DNA of 64,000 bases, taken from Zychaea mexicana. Its lineage: Eukaryota; Mucoromycota; Mucoromycetes; Mucorales; Lichtheimiaceae. Shown in pieces: positions 11,976-25,428 of this stretch. The position numbers and the translations under genes were made by a program. Each line of letters begins with the position of its first letter. Positions within the stretch are counted from its first letter, which is position 1. The DNA lies in NCBI RefSeq assembly GCF_025766255.1, contig NW_026516823.1, forward strand, positions 1-64,000, written 5' to 3'. The notes under the pieces were generated by a model, which did no database searches, was not told where the DNA came from, and was given only the letters and a program-made list of their open reading frames with translations.

Positions 11976-14764
11976 ATGGATCAAGCCGATGTCAAGGTTG
12001 AATATACCATACCAGTAAAACGCCAAGCGTCGACAAGCAGTAAAAAAGGGATCAACGGTCAAAAGAACAATAGCACAGGCAATGCACGAGTCAACGATGG
12101 CGCTGGATCGGTTCCAGAATTCATTCAAAAGCTCTTTAGGTAACTCTTGATAGTCTGGGTTTATACTCATTTTCTCTGTATGTGTATGTGTATGTGTATG
12201 TGTATCTGTGTGTGTCTGCGTAGTACGTGCGTAGATACATGTATCAGGGAGAGGGATGTGAGGAAACATTTGTTGGGGACTGATGCACATACGTACATAT
12301 ATGCTTACAAACCTCTTTAGGATGCTAGAAAACAAAGCTTTCAAACAGACCTTTTGCTGGGGCCCGGATGGAACTACGTTCGTTGTCAAGGATACCAATG
12401 AATTTGCCAAAACAATTCTCCCAAAGCACTTTAAACACTGCAATTTTGCAAGCTTTGTGCGCCAGCTTAACAAATACGATTTCCACAAGGTTCGGAACGC
12501 GGAAGATGGGCATAAACCCTATGGTGATCAGGTGAGCTACAGAACTCTGATGCAAACGGTTTCAGCTGTGCGCTATTCTTTTTGCTTCTAGTTCTCTCAC
12601 TCACGTATGTGCTTTGTATGTAGGCTTGGGAGTTTGTGCATCCGAAGTTTAGACGGGACCGTAAAGATCTGTTGGAGGAGATACGGAGAAAGACACCGGG
12701 CAAGCAGAAAAAGGATGAGGCTGCTGCTGCTGCTGCTACTGGTGGTGGAGGCAGTGGCAATAACGGTGGTAGTGGGGCATCAGGTACCAAGGACAAAAAT
12801 TCGGGTCCCGATGGACTGAACGCATCCAAAGAAGACGAGGACCAATTGTCTTCAGAGTCGCTTAACGAGATTCGGCAGTTAACAGAATCTCTCCAGAGCC
12901 AAGTCAGTCAGCTTCAGCAATCACAGGCGACTATGGAATCAACCGTACAACGTCTTACGAGTAACGACCATTTGATTCTCAACGAGTTTATGAATTTCAG
13001 CAAAAACATGGCTGCCAAGGATGAACTCATTCGGCAGTTCCTTCAGATAGCAGTAAATCGGGATAAGGGTAAGGACCGCCATCCTTTATTAGATATTGCT
13101 AGAAGCAAGTTAATTTTGACACCTTTTTATTTCCTTATATTGATCAGAACGAGCTCATGCACAACCATCGTTGCACAACAACGCCGCGGATTCAAATATT
13201 ACTTCGGCAGAAACACAAAAGCTCCTCGACTCGTATTCCAAAGTGTCCAATGCAAACACAGTACAGCTCGAGAACATTACAAAACAGTTGCAGCATGTTC
13301 CCGGTGAGCCTTGGTCTCAAGCTTCGTCGATGCGAGAACCAACGGTTCCCTCTCAGCGGGCCTCCGCTAACCCTTTCAACCTATCGCGACAAGCAGAGCA
13401 TCCAGCGGTCGCAGCTGCTGCCAGCATGAATGCTGGAAGCTTAATCGGTTCACCTCTCAAAACAGGAGAGGGGTTGGCTTTTGTCAGACTGGGTCGCCTT
13501 TCACCACACATGTCTGTCAAGGATAACAAACCTTCGCTTGAAATTCGAGTGGCACCCGAGGAATCAACATCTTCTTGTTCGGCCGCGGAGACAAGTCAAT
13601 CCATGGCGACACCTGTGCCGTCTTCGCAAGAGCCTGTCACAATCCATAATCGTCTCAGTATGAAACGGAAGGCAGGAGGGAACGGCTGGACGGTTCCTCC
13701 TCGAGTGTTGCTGGTCGACGACGACTCTGTCTACCGAGATCTGAGCGGGAAGCTATTGCAAGTTATTGGCTGTACTATCGACCTAGCAAAGGACGGCATG
13801 GAGGCAATACGCATGATGGGCATGGAAAAATATGATCTTATTCTGATGGTGAGAGCACCTTTTGTTCTTCGCTTTGATTCTCAGTTCTAACTGTTCTCTA
13901 ATTGCTTTGTAGGATATTGTCATGCCTAACCTTGATGGTATATCTGCCACACGCAACATTCGACAATACGATATGCTGACACCGATCATATCCATGACAT
14001 CCAATTTCACCGACAACGATATTGTGCAATACGTTGGAAGTGGAATGAATGACATTTTACCCAAACCATTCTCGAAGCGCACGCTTTACGGCATACTCGA
14101 AAAATACTGTGCCCATCTGAAGGTTATTCAGCAATTTCAGGATCCAACAACAATTCATCGAGGTTTAGGCCTGTTACCACCGTCCACACAAGATGGCAGC
14201 AGTGGCAGCAGCAGTAGTTGTAATAGCCCCAACAGCAGTGCCAATGGCATCACTACTGGCGCCTTTATTGAAGAAATTACTCCACAGCCCACTGCGGTAT
14301 CATCAACAGCCAGCGTTCCACAAGTTCCTACACAGCAGCAAATTCCATCATCGTCATCTTCACCATCACCTTCTTCACATCCTGTTGCTACCACTGGCAT
14401 CAGTGCTGCTCCAATGCCGTATTCCGCTGCCATGAATCCCACGGTACCTGGAATGCATCCCAACAGTCTTAATCCATCCTATCAGCATCATCATCCATTA
14501 GCAACTCCCTTGGTTCCTACAAACAGTGTTTCCATGAATGCTGCTGCAACGACGACTACAGTTTGGTCACAGCAACAGCCGTCATCAACACAGCCACCAA
14601 TGTCAGCAGTACCGGCGCAAGCTCAAACGATGATTCCTTCGAATGATGTCAAGTTTACTTGGATCCCACCAAATTCTTCTTCAGAGACGCAGGCGCCTCA
14701 AATTGAATTTGCTGTTGCTGGTAATAATGCAGCCAAGCGAAGGAGGGTAAACGAAGCACAGTAA
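11976..14764 (+). CDS. SKN7: Skn7-type HSF-domain response regulator
   Basis: Nuclear transcription factor at the end of a His-Asp phosphorelay (oxidative and osmotic stress, cell wall in yeast). Five exons: 11976-12137, 12320-12531, 12624-13068, 13148-13848 and 13913-14764. An HSF-type DNA-binding domain spans exons 1-3 (FIQKLFRMLENK, then CNFASFVRQLNKYDFHKV, then AWEFVHPKFRRDRKDLL). A coiled coil follows (about 12850-13060). A receiver domain begins PRVLLVDDDSVYRDL near 13705; its phospho-acceptor Asp is the first codon of exon 5 (DIVMPNLDG), and the conserved Lys is in ILPKPFSK. The C-terminus (from about 14160) is long, low complexity and rich in Ser, Thr, Pro and Gln. Complete as far as can be seen; its stop faces the 3' end of DNA2. 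Confidence 0.95.
12178..12214. repeat. (TGTATG)n microsatellite in SKN7 intron 1
   Basis: About four copies of a GTATGT-type hexamer grading into TGTGTG, inside the first intron of SKN7. Confidence 0.8.
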
Positions 14765-14848
14765 ACACCCTAGCACAAATTTGTTCTGTTGTATATATGT
14801 ATGTATCCCCACCCCCCACATTGTCCACCTCAATTTATATATCTGTCT

Positions 14849-14891
<43 letters not shown>

Positions 14892-15259
14892 GCACATATA
14901 CTTCTAAGCAATTGACATCCCCCGCCATTGACCAGCATTTACTTGTATACATAAAAAGTTTGTTTGCTTTCTTTTTTCTATCACGGGCATAAATGTTATG
15001 TACTACTGGTCTTTCGTATATACAAATGAGTTTGTTTTTTCACAACGATGATGAATTATACACATCTCGCAGTATTGGTCTGTTCTTAAGAATTGCTTCA
15101 GCAGGAGAATGTGTTTTGTGTTCTCTATTTCGCTTTTCACGAGGAGATGGTGGTGGTTGGATTGTATGCTCGTTTTCTGCCCCGAGATGAAGTTGATAGA
15201 TCTAAGAAGATAGCAACGTTAACGAAACTAGCACTTTTTCCTTCCACCAAGAATAGCAA
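14765..15259. other. SKN7/DNA2 tail-to-tail spacer
   Basis: Convergent 3' region with a (TC)n tract and no convincing reading frame; it should contain both 3' UTRs. Confidence 0.55.
14853..14887. repeat. (TC)n microsatellite
   Basis: About 17 uninterrupted TC dinucleotides in the probable SKN7 3' UTR. Confidence 0.95.
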
Positions 15260-18200
15260 TCATATCAAAGTACGAACCCAGTTATTTGTACGCATTAATT
15301 CAAGGAAAATGCCGAATAGAGCCGTAGTGCTGAGCGTGGTGGATGATCCAATGATGATAATTTTGCTTTTAGCTCGAGTGAATGCAACGTTAATGCGACG
15401 CCAATCTCTCAACAACTCGCCGGTCTAGTTAGACATATGTTTGTTTTGTAAGTAAGTTTTGTGGAGACTTTCATGCTATCGCCACTGACTGTAAATATTA
15501 CCTTGCCCGTTTCATTGCTTCTCACTAGAGACACTAGCACACACTCTTTATCTCGGCCTTGGTATTTATCAATCGTTGCAATTTCCACGCCTGGACGGCC
15601 ACGTAACGACTGAGATATCAGCCTTAATTGGGAGCGATAAACGGAAATGACTGCCAGTCGCTCTTCTGGTACGCCTGCTAAAAGCAATGCTTCTGCTAAC
15701 TGAAGCACAATCGAGGCTTCTGCCTTGTTGACCACAGTTTCCATAATGCGTTCCTCGGTTGCAGACATTTTATCGGTATCCAGAAATACAACCTTTCGAC
15801 TAAGTTATCCTGTGTTATTAAACCTGCTGTCTTGTTTTTTTTCTTCCTAAACAAAATTTTGTTACTTACCTAGGATCCAAGATTTGCTCGATCCAGCATG
15901 ATTGTTTCGTACAACTTGCACCACCATGGATACTATCGAGAGCTTGTTGAAAGTGTGGCAAGTCAAGTTGTCGTTGGGCTACAGACTTGCTTGCGCATTT
16001 GAGTTTGTTGTCGTAAATAAGGGTATTTGAGATGGTCATAATGTCTTTGTTCATGCGATATTGATATTGTAAAGTGACGATCGCCTCGGGATGTGCTTCA
16101 GCTAGGAGTGCAAAGAGAGATTTTTGCAGTCCGTTTTCGCGTGCCATATCGTGGCGTACCTAATTTAAGAGTTGTAAGCATTGCATAAAGAGAGAGAGGG
16201 AGGGAAAATTAAGATTAAATAGCGAAAGAGAAAATTGTACCAAAGGTGGAAGTTGGTATTGGTCCCCAACGAGAACAAAAACATTAGCACATCGCAAGGG
16301 ACCGATACAGGCAGGTAGCGTGATCTGAGAGGCTTCGTCGACAATGCAATAGTCAAACTTTCGGTTCTGAAGAAGATTGCTAGAATACGATGGTATACGT
16401 TATATGAGGTTTTGAGATTTTATATAATTCTCCAACAATTGCATAATAGCACTTACTGTCCAATGCCTAGACATGTAACACCAACCACGCTCTTACTGTT
16501 GTAGAATTGTTCGAGGTTCGCTACCGTCGTCAGTGTCGGATTATTGTTGGGCATTGAGCTGCGCAGTGCTGGCATAACCTACACACGGAAACAGTATACA
16601 TATTTAGCCGTATAATCGGCCATCTGGACTGCTATAGATATTCGCATACCTTTTCAGGATTGCCAAGACGAAGCACATCAATCCCACTGTCTAAGACTTT
16701 GACTAGTACATTATCGAGTGCAGTGTGTGTGTACGCTGTCAAAAGCACAGACTTGTTGCGTTCGACCAATGTCTTGATAATATGTGCTGTCGTTGTCGTT
16801 TTTCCTGTTCCAGGCATACCGAGAATAATGGCATAGTCCTTGGCTATATATTTTTTATATATTTCAGTAAGTATACGGGGGTGTTGGCATCCAAAGAGAG
16901 AGTGCGTGCTTTACCTGATAAGACTTTTTCAACCGCTTCTTGCTGGGCAGGATTAAGTGTTGGTGGCATCTTTATAGCCGGCACAGTTACAAAGCTAGGT
17001 TTGACACGATCCACAATCAATCGCCTCCGCTTCACATCGCCACCATCTTCTTCGCGCGCAAATAAGTTGACGATATTACGTCTCATCAAAGTCATGCCGG
17101 AAGCCATTTCGTCCTTATCAATCCGGTACGTCGTGGTCTCGCCGTTGTTGATGTAAACTTGATTGAGTTCTTCATCGAAACCGGGTCCTCTTTGTGGCGT
17201 ACGTCGAAGCGGAGAGGTCAGGCTGATCTGAACTGAATTCTGATCGATGCGTAGCACAAAGCCCATGCCCAAATTGATGTGTCCTTGCGTGCTGGAGATA
17301 ACAATAGGATCACCAACGTTGATCAAAGATGTCAGCATATTGAGATCCTGTTTCGATTCTGGGTGACGACGGAAACTGACAACGGTTTCTGAAGTTCCGG
17401 CATAGGAAGGATCGAAAACCATATTATTCCAGCATCTAAAGCATTTTTCGTTATATCAATTAAAATGCTGTATACACATGTCTCGTTTTCTTCTTATTAT
17501 CTATATCATTTATACTTACCGTCCACTCAACTCCCGTAAATCAGCTGGTAATCGCCATATATCACGACGGATATAATCGATATCGTCTTCTTCGTAATCG
17601 ATTAATTGCTGCCAGTGACGAAACATGGCTGTTGCTGCATCATTCAAATGGTTCGTTTTCATATCGAACCATCCTGCGAGCCCGCTAGACGCACCATCTC
17701 CATTTTCAACTGATTTGTGAAACAGTAAGCACGCATCATTCACCGGACAATGCTGGCAGTTATGCAGATTTTTTACCATAGCAGGCAAAGCATGTCGGTT
17801 TTGCATAGCTGATGCTAGTCGATTGCGTGCAATTACAAGATTCCGAACGTCGCTGCGGATTGCTTCAATCATGTAAAGACTGTTGGTGCGACAATATAGC
17901 AGGGCACCGGCATTTATATCGATACCTACAAGGATTGGTCGATTGTTTAATTTTACTCGAAAACTCAGATTTGTATATTATGCATACCATAGCGATCGCC
18001 CATTAGAAGAGTATATAGCATCGTTTGCGCACGATGTGAGATAAACCGATTCGTTTTTCCAGTTTTCAGTTCAAGAGGCACGATCAAGGTTTTCTCGCTT
18101 GGTCGCATTGCTAATTCGATTGAAACGTCTACCATTCCCTTCAAGCCGTAGGTTGGGCTCCACAAATGTTCCTCCACATCAAGTATTCTGGAAATGGCAA

Positions 18201-19902
18201 CGTTTTTGCACCCAAGCCTAGTCGACACGTCAGGACCTATATCGGTTGCAATGGTAGCTTTTGCGTTTGGCTGCGGTCCAACATAGATTTCGCCAAATGC
18301 TTTGATATACTGGATCGCCTTTTCCATTAAAATATTCATTGTTGTAGTCTCATTTTGTCCGATCGCCAAAAGCTCTTCCAAGGATGAGCCCACAACGCGC
18401 TGTGTTTCTTTCATAAGCCCTTCGAGGCTGAAGTCGTTGGATTGCAATGCGTTTTGGACGATGCGATGGATAAGGTTTCCGTGAACGAGCGCTTCGCTGT
18501 AATCACCTAGTGATTTCACTTTTTGTTGAAGCACGGATTTACGTAAGCAGAAGAAACTTTCGGCAATGGCAGTGCTGGAGATAAGACGGTCTGGATGGAC
18601 GATGAGGTAACCATGGGCATTATCGATAATCACGTCGTTGCAGGTCTGTTTGTCGGCTGAAATTGGTATATGTACAATGTAACCTGGTGTTGTACATAAT
18701 TAGCCTTTTTATATTTTTTATCAACTGTGCTATCAGTAAAAACAGATCGATGATTACCAACTTCGACATGCGTTTGAATCCAATCTTCACGTAACCGCGC
18801 GCGTTTGGGAAAATCATTCGTTTCATCAAGTAGCGTGACAACCTATGAAGCATATAGCAACGAGTCAATTTGTTTCCTTGAAATAAAGAAAGTTGATTCA
18901 CGAAATATACCTTCTCTGCTAATACTCCTTGATCGCCATTTAAGTATTTATCCTTTTTAACGTCGGCAACCATGTAGCGATTATAGCGCATGTTTGGAGG
19001 TTTCAGCTGTATCACATTCAAAGAGAGTCAGCAATTTATCGGTTTCCGTAATTTTGCTTCTATGAAGTATACACGCACCTGCTCTTGCGATGTGGTATCT
19101 TGAGCATGTTTAGTGTTGCTTGGTTCCGCGTTGCTTGGTAACGGTTCGTCTAGTAGATCCAGGGGTATATCATCACCGAACATATCGTCATCATCATCAA
19201 GATCCGCATTTGGTGCTATTGTCGATGCTGATGCTGATATTTCTGCTGTTGGTTTAAACGCTACTGGCGATGCTGATGGGGAGTGCGTGGCTGTTGTCGC
19301 TAATGGTTGTGGCTCATGGTTTTCTTTCTGCCCAAACCCCAGCATATCTTCAATATCGTCAAGAGGTATCTCTTCCCCAAACATAGAGTCACTATCAAAG
19401 GACCTCAACGGATCCTCTTTTGATTTTTGACTAATGTTGTTGCATGTAGCAGTGGGATTGCTGGTGTCGATGTCTGGAACGCTCGAATATTGCGCCTCTT
19501 GTAGCGCACGACCTCCTTTGGTTATCTGCTGACGTTCCTGGTTTAACTTTTGTTGAAACCGCTGCTGTATATCTCGAGGCTTTACTTTGCCATCTCGAAG
19601 CAAATCGCCTGTAGGACTAGACAAATCACAAATTATTGCAAAGGGGAAATTAACTTCTTGCTAATCAAAAGTGTGCAGGAATAAAGCCAGAGTTACTCGT
19701 ACCTGTCTGGTAGAGGATTTGTAGCATTATTCAATTGATTAAAACATTCGCCAGTGTTTGCTTTTATGTAAATATAAAAAAGAACGTCTTAGTGATTCCT
19801 AGTATTTACAATTGAGTAGGAATGCTTATTACTTTTTTGTTTCTTATTAAATCTGGCAGTTGGTGACTTATAGGCATCATTGTTGCTAGATTTGCGAAAC
19901 AT
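15260..19902 (-). CDS. DNA2: DNA2 replication helicase/nuclease
   Basis: Nuclear ATP-dependent 5' flap endonuclease and helicase acting in Okazaki fragment processing and double-strand-break resection. Many exons. The N-terminus (MFRKSSNND at 19902) is disordered and acidic to about 19030. The RecB-like nuclease domain (about 17520-18630) shows [18 protein letters not shown] and PLELKTGK, and the four iron-sulfur Cys: FFCLRKS plus [11 protein letters not shown]. The SF1 helicase has Walker [13 protein letters not shown] near 16770-16817, later motifs around 15866-16150, and [19 protein letters not shown] near 15540-15600. The final exon reads [20 protein letters not shown], motif VI, ending at TGA 15260-15262. 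All hallmark residues seen are present. Confidence 0.95.
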
Positions 19903-20206
19903 GGTTGCCAACGCAGTGGTCTACAACGCTGTGGCACACCGAAAGAAAAGAAAGGAGGACGAGAGTTATGCACACGAGAAACGCGTTACACGCGCTTGAG
20001 CGTGCAATTTTTAACGGAAATCTCAGCGAGTGAACCTGGTTTCGAATGCCAAATTGTATACAGGTTCATTAAAAGAGCGTAAACATGGCTGTAACCTGGT
20101 TACTTTCTTTTATGATCACTTCACAGCCAATATAAACCAGTAGTAGTAGCTTATTTATTTTTCAAGCGCGCACTGACGGTAGGGTACAATGATAAGCATG
20201 GACCAT
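19903..20206. other. DNA2 promoter / BCS1-like 3' region
   Basis: About 300 bp between two leftward genes, no coding signal. Confidence 0.5.
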
Positions 20207-23200
20207 CTACATAAAAGTACCATTTGTCACGGGTGAAGCTGGCGGTGAAGGAGCACTAGCTGCTTTAGTTACTTCCTTGTCGTCGGAATTGCTGTTACTG
20301 TCATCATTGATTTTCGCGTTGAGTATATCCAACAGCTTTCTAAGTGATTGCCCCATATTTGTGTCCGAATTGACTTCTTCGATTAGCTTGTGTACATCCT
20401 CGTCTTTGCTGATCCCTAGAAGCTCTCGCGCAGCAGAACCATTCTCTTCCTCCTCCAGTTGGTCCTCCTTCGTCGATTCTTTACTGCGTTCTTCTTGCTC
20501 TTTCTTCAGTTTAGCTGTGTCTTCTCTGATCTTGTCCTCAGCGCTCGTTTCAGTCTGGATTTTGTGAAGCAATCGTTGTACATGATCATAGTCCGTCAAT
20601 AAAGCGAGGTCAATTTTGAAGTCATCCATCTGCTGCTCGTCATTATCATCAATGCTGTCAGTCGTCTTTCTGTCATTGCTGTAGTCGCTGCTATTTTCGT
20701 TATGTTTTTCCTTGACGCTCAACTCCTTTGTTGCGGTTAGAACTGTAGTATTCTGATGCGATAGTTTGGACTCTTTTCGTTTTTCCCAATGTTGAACCTC
20801 TTGCTCTTTTTCGTACTCGAGAAAGAACTTTTGCAAGGTGGCCGTAGTCATTTGAGAATTGAAGCTGCGGACATGGGACAGGAATACTTGCGCCACCCGT
20901 TTCAGTTCAGGATTGCTCACGCGGGTTGTGGGATCTATCGTTTGCTCGCCCTCTCCAAAGAATCGCCACAGCATTTCCTCCACTTGATAGTCATCGGCAT
21001 ATGTTAGATAATATATCTGATCCACTCTTCCGGGGCGCTTTACCGCGTCGCTAATTTTGTTAATGTCGTTGCATGTCATGAACACGACTGTTATTGAAAT
21101 ATTTCCCCCAACCCCGCTGTTAGTATATTTTGCATCATTGAGTAAGAAGATATCATAACTTACGAGTGCCCTCGGGAGTATTAATTCCATCCAATGCGTT
21201 CAAAAGGCCAGCTAGGTATATCGTTTGATAGTGAGTATCTTGCAGCAACAACTGGATGGCAATGGTAACGAATAAAATCAATATGCTAGTGTTATTAGTA
21301 TCGAACCTTCTGTGATTCTCGTCATAACAGCATTACCACCATTGCGATCAGACTCTTTTGAATCTTTGGTAATATGGGAGCGGTCAAAGTCTTCCATGAC
21401 AATCAGTGAGTTAGCTGGCACTCTGGCAAGCATCGCGAGAAATCCATCGTCATCCAGGTTGGTTGCAAGGCTTATATAAGCTATGTTCAACCGTAACTTT
21501 TCGGATAGGCCTTTAATGAAAGAGGTTTTGCCTATTAAACATACAGAATTTCAAAATAGTTTTGCGTTAACGAACATTTGCTACTTTGTTAGTGTCGCTT
21601 ACTGCTAAAAAGTATTGAAATAAAGCTGGTGCATCAATTACCTGTGCCAGGAGGTCCATGAAGGATGATTGCATGCCGATAAGGAATTCCACGCATAGCG
21701 TACTTTTTGTGTGCTCCAAGAAACTTTCTGACATCTAGGCCAGTTAAAAGCTGCTGGTTTTAGATAGTTGAATATACAAAATATCAATAGAACGAAGAAT
21801 TGATGTACCTGCCAAAATTTCTTCTTTCTGTCCTTCACGAAGCACAACCGAATCATACTTTCGCATCTAGATATGTTATGTATTAGTAAGTGAGTACCAT
21901 CAATGCACACCGCCACGCGCTGGAAGCGCTAAAATACCTCTTTGTTGCTAATCCGCTTCCACATGTACTCGCTATGTGTCCTCATACATTGGTACACCGT
22001 CAGCTGTTAGAAAAGATAAATCATTTTGTAAGCGCTTTTGAATTATACGTATACTGACCAATTGCAGAGAATAGCCAATAAGCCTACCTTATTGTAATCC
22101 TGGTTATAAATGCTGTCAATCCACTCTTGTACTATGGATTTAAGCTCTTCAACGTCTCTCCCACGCATGCTAGATTATAAGTATATATGGTGCTCAGATA
22201 CGGATTCATGACATTGGCTCCGATACACTTAACTAAGCAGAAGCCATACCTTATGTCTAAGACCTCTTGGTTCCGTTGCAACAATGAAGATATATCGTTA
22301 AGAGTAATAGTGCCCAGCCCACTTGCAGAAGCATCTTCAGCCCGCACTTTCCGCCGAGTAACAAAGATCTTCCGTCCCTTATGCCATACAATTTGCTTTG
22401 TGCCAGATGCTTCATATTATTATTAATGGTTTCGATGCGGATTACGGTCGGTGACAGTATACCAAGAGCACGCATTCGTGTATTTTTGTTGTGGATTGAT
22501 CAGTCATTAAGATTTTGTTAATATCATCGTATAGTACCCCGTTTTCTCTTACCGTCTCCAACCGTGGACTACTTCATCAAATCATAGCCGCATCATAACA
22601 CTTACTGGGTATTACTGAAATTCGAGGTCGAGGAATAGGCACCTCTTCATCCAAGTAATGGAAGAACGAGCGAGACTCCTCATTGTTTTTCGCGATGCCT
22701 TGAACATGCGTCAGCTTTTTGTCACGAGAAGCTTCTTGTTGTTGTGTAACGTATTGTCCTATTTGGTAAAAGATTGGTTCTTCTTGACTGATTTGGATAG
22801 AAACGTAAAATATCTCGTGAATGTAATCGCGGATTCCGGGATATATCCATCGAGTGATAGTCGGGATGATGCGCGCTTTATTTTAAACGTCAGGAGCCAT
22901 AAGAGACATCGAGTAAAGGTTAAACTTTAGTTTGAGTGCCTTTCCTCTTCTTTTTCACTCTTTTCGCTCTGCTTATTTTGATAAGAAGGAAGAACAAAAG
23001 TGTACGTACGCAATACAGTCAACACTAGCATAGTTACCAGCGTATTCATAAAGGGTGCGTACCACGCTGCGGCGGTTCGTGCAGGGACTCCACCGATGGT
23101 ATCTGTAGTCGAGCCAGAAAATGCCGATGGATGCTGAGAACCTGTCAGCATGCTGGTGCTGGCGAGAGCAAAAAATTCTCCAACGAATGGTATTCCTTGT

Positions 23201-23214
23201 AAAAGATAATCCAT
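20207..23214 (-). CDS. BCS1-like AAA+ ATPase with long acidic tail
   Basis: Member of the BCS1 AAA family; canonical Bcs1 translocates the Rieske protein across the mitochondrial inner membrane. The provisional start MDYLLQGIPFVGEF is at 23214, with a hydrophobic segment FMNTLVTMLVLTVLRTY. The BCS1_N-like region includes YVSIQISQEEPIFYQIGQYV (about 22760-22830) and EEVPIPRPRISVIPS. The AAA core has YAMRGIPYRHAIILHGPPGT (Walker A, split by an intron at about 21540-21640), SLIVMEDFDRS (Walker B) and FMTCNDINKISDAVKRPGRV with the Arg finger. The C-terminal half-exon (20207-20900) is unusual: about 200 residues of charged coiled coil and acidic disordered tail, far beyond the normal BCS1 end. It may be a fungal BCS1-like paralogue rather than true Bcs1. 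Confidence 0.82.
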
Positions 23215-25428
23215 AAAGGGTGTTTTATGGAAAGGAAAAAGGAGTGCCAAGCTAAAAATTTTCAGACCTGGCTTTTATATCTACTCCCAACGCATAACAT
23301 GAAGAGGCTCGGCTCGGTGCTCACCATACTGCGGTAGCATCGTCACCATCATAGATGACGATAGCGCGCCACCTTTCTCACCAGAAGTGGCAACCATCAC
23401 AATACATATTGTTTATAGCTGTGTTCCATTTTCCACATTGTTTATGACTTGGGAACATGATCTATTTGCATGATGACGATGATGTTTACTTGTATGCCCT
23501 TCTTTATACCAAAAGGACGACGACCTTTATTATATCTGCATGAACGGCAATTTTTTGGCACAGATGCGCGGCACAGTTACACAAAATACCACAGCCAGTT
23601 CCCGATGACCCATTTGGATATATGTGTATTTCTTGATGCAAAATATAAAGTAGTGCCAAATTGGGACCAAGTATAAATTCTTTTAGTTGGGCAACTATAG
23701 AACAGAAAATTGTAGTAGTAAGTGGCGCGCCCTGAACATGTTCGATCCTCTGATCCTTCCTTCTTCCTACATACCTACTATTTACATTACCTCATTACAG
23801 GTGCCGAAAGTTCTTTAAGACACTTGTTTATGTTTTGGATGAGGGTGCAGGAAGAGATAAGCTAGCCAAATTAGTCTCATTGATGATGATCAGACGACAC
23901 ATACATGAGCGATGTCGGTGCTGTTACCTTATTTATTCATAACTGTTGCAAATAGCATGATTTGACATGACGAATACGATTTGCTTCACAAAGCTGCTTC
24001 GGTTCTTCGAATCGGTGGCGCTTACAGTTGCATAGTAGTCCCGTGGGCACTGGCAACAGAATAATGATAATGCATAGCATATAACTCCATGTAAGCGCCG
24101 TCTAGCGCCATTGGTTTTTAGCACTGAGTGCGTGTCAAGGTCCACCCTCATACTATACATTATCATGCTGCATACAGGAACCGGGGGTCGTACATCCACG
24201 CCAATGTTGAATTGGTTTGAAGATAACAGGCCTTCCCACACGTGTTAGTACTAATCTCACCATGCTACTTCCACATCTCAGTGTCAAGCGGCACTATTAG
24301 TGCGATAGTTAGCGTCATTTTTGTATAAGGAGAGCTATTAGAAGAATTGGCATTGTGGTATGTACAGTGCTTCCCGACTAATATCGTAAACTGTTTCATG
24401 ATATGATAATACGCATTGAAGGCTTATCGACCGTTAAGCATTCGCACGATTTCTGCTCCTCTTCTGCCAAACTTGCACGTAAATATGGAAAATAGCTGTA
24501 CCAAAACGTGATAGTCGGTGATCATCATCGCGTGGTGTGTAGCAGTAGTATAAAGATGTGTTCTTTGCGCTATCTTTCGGCCGCTATCATCAGACCATCC
24601 GATTATCGATAATGAGCACTGGGTACTGCAGTAGAACAAATGCTTATGAGTACATTGTCACGAGCAGAGATAATATGAAAGCAGCCAACTTCTCATGCGG
24701 TATAGAGAAGAATACCGAGGTCCTTCTTTTTTAAACTTCGCTGATATTTTAATGGCAGTAGTGATGATACTCTTGAAAAACACTATACAAAAAATAGAGT
24801 AAGCGAGCCCTCGTTATCGCCCCGTCATCTACTTTTTTTTCTCTAACCCTAATACAATATTAAGGGACCTGGATCTACACAAAATTTTTTAAATATGAAT
24901 AGGTGCTATATCAGCATATTCTTTTCTTCAGAATAGGAAAGGTGCCAGACCAAGCGTTTACCATTTAAAAGTAAAAATTAGAATAAAAGATGCTATATGA
25001 AAGAGCAAAAATTCTCGTAGGGTAGAAATAAACACCATGTCAATCGTCTTGGAGCAAATTCGAGCAACAAGCATGAATAGGCTACACATATTTCCTTTTA
25101 TCAACGATATTTAAACAATTTCTCATTAATGATCACTGTTTCTCTAAGCACAGGGACATGGGCCTGAAGCAAGTGGTAGTTCCCCAGTCCAGACAGCAAC
25201 TAAGTGTTAACTCCTTTGTTAGCTCATTACTCCCTGAGAATCTGATCCTCCCTTATTGCTCTGGAAATACACTCGGAACCAGCAAAATAATGAGTCTGGC
25301 CTACCGAACTCACTCTTTTTCTCTTTCTCTTTCTTCTCTCTCTTACAGCAGTAGCGCTAATATCGTTCGAGAGCAACAAGGAAATCACCAGGAATTTCGT
25401 AGATCGCAACAACGCCGAATTCACCATA
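23215..25428. other. Gene-poor 2.2 kb region
   Basis: AT-rich with many stops in all frames; scattered short open frames show no known motif. I see no RNA gene or repeat that I can support. The last 300 bp should be the promoter and 5' leader of the PP2A-B56 gene. Confidence 0.5.

Noticed and set aside
24843..24852. CTAACCCTAA, telomere-like
   Set aside because: Only one and a half repeat units, internal, flanked by unique sequence and followed by normal genes; chance.
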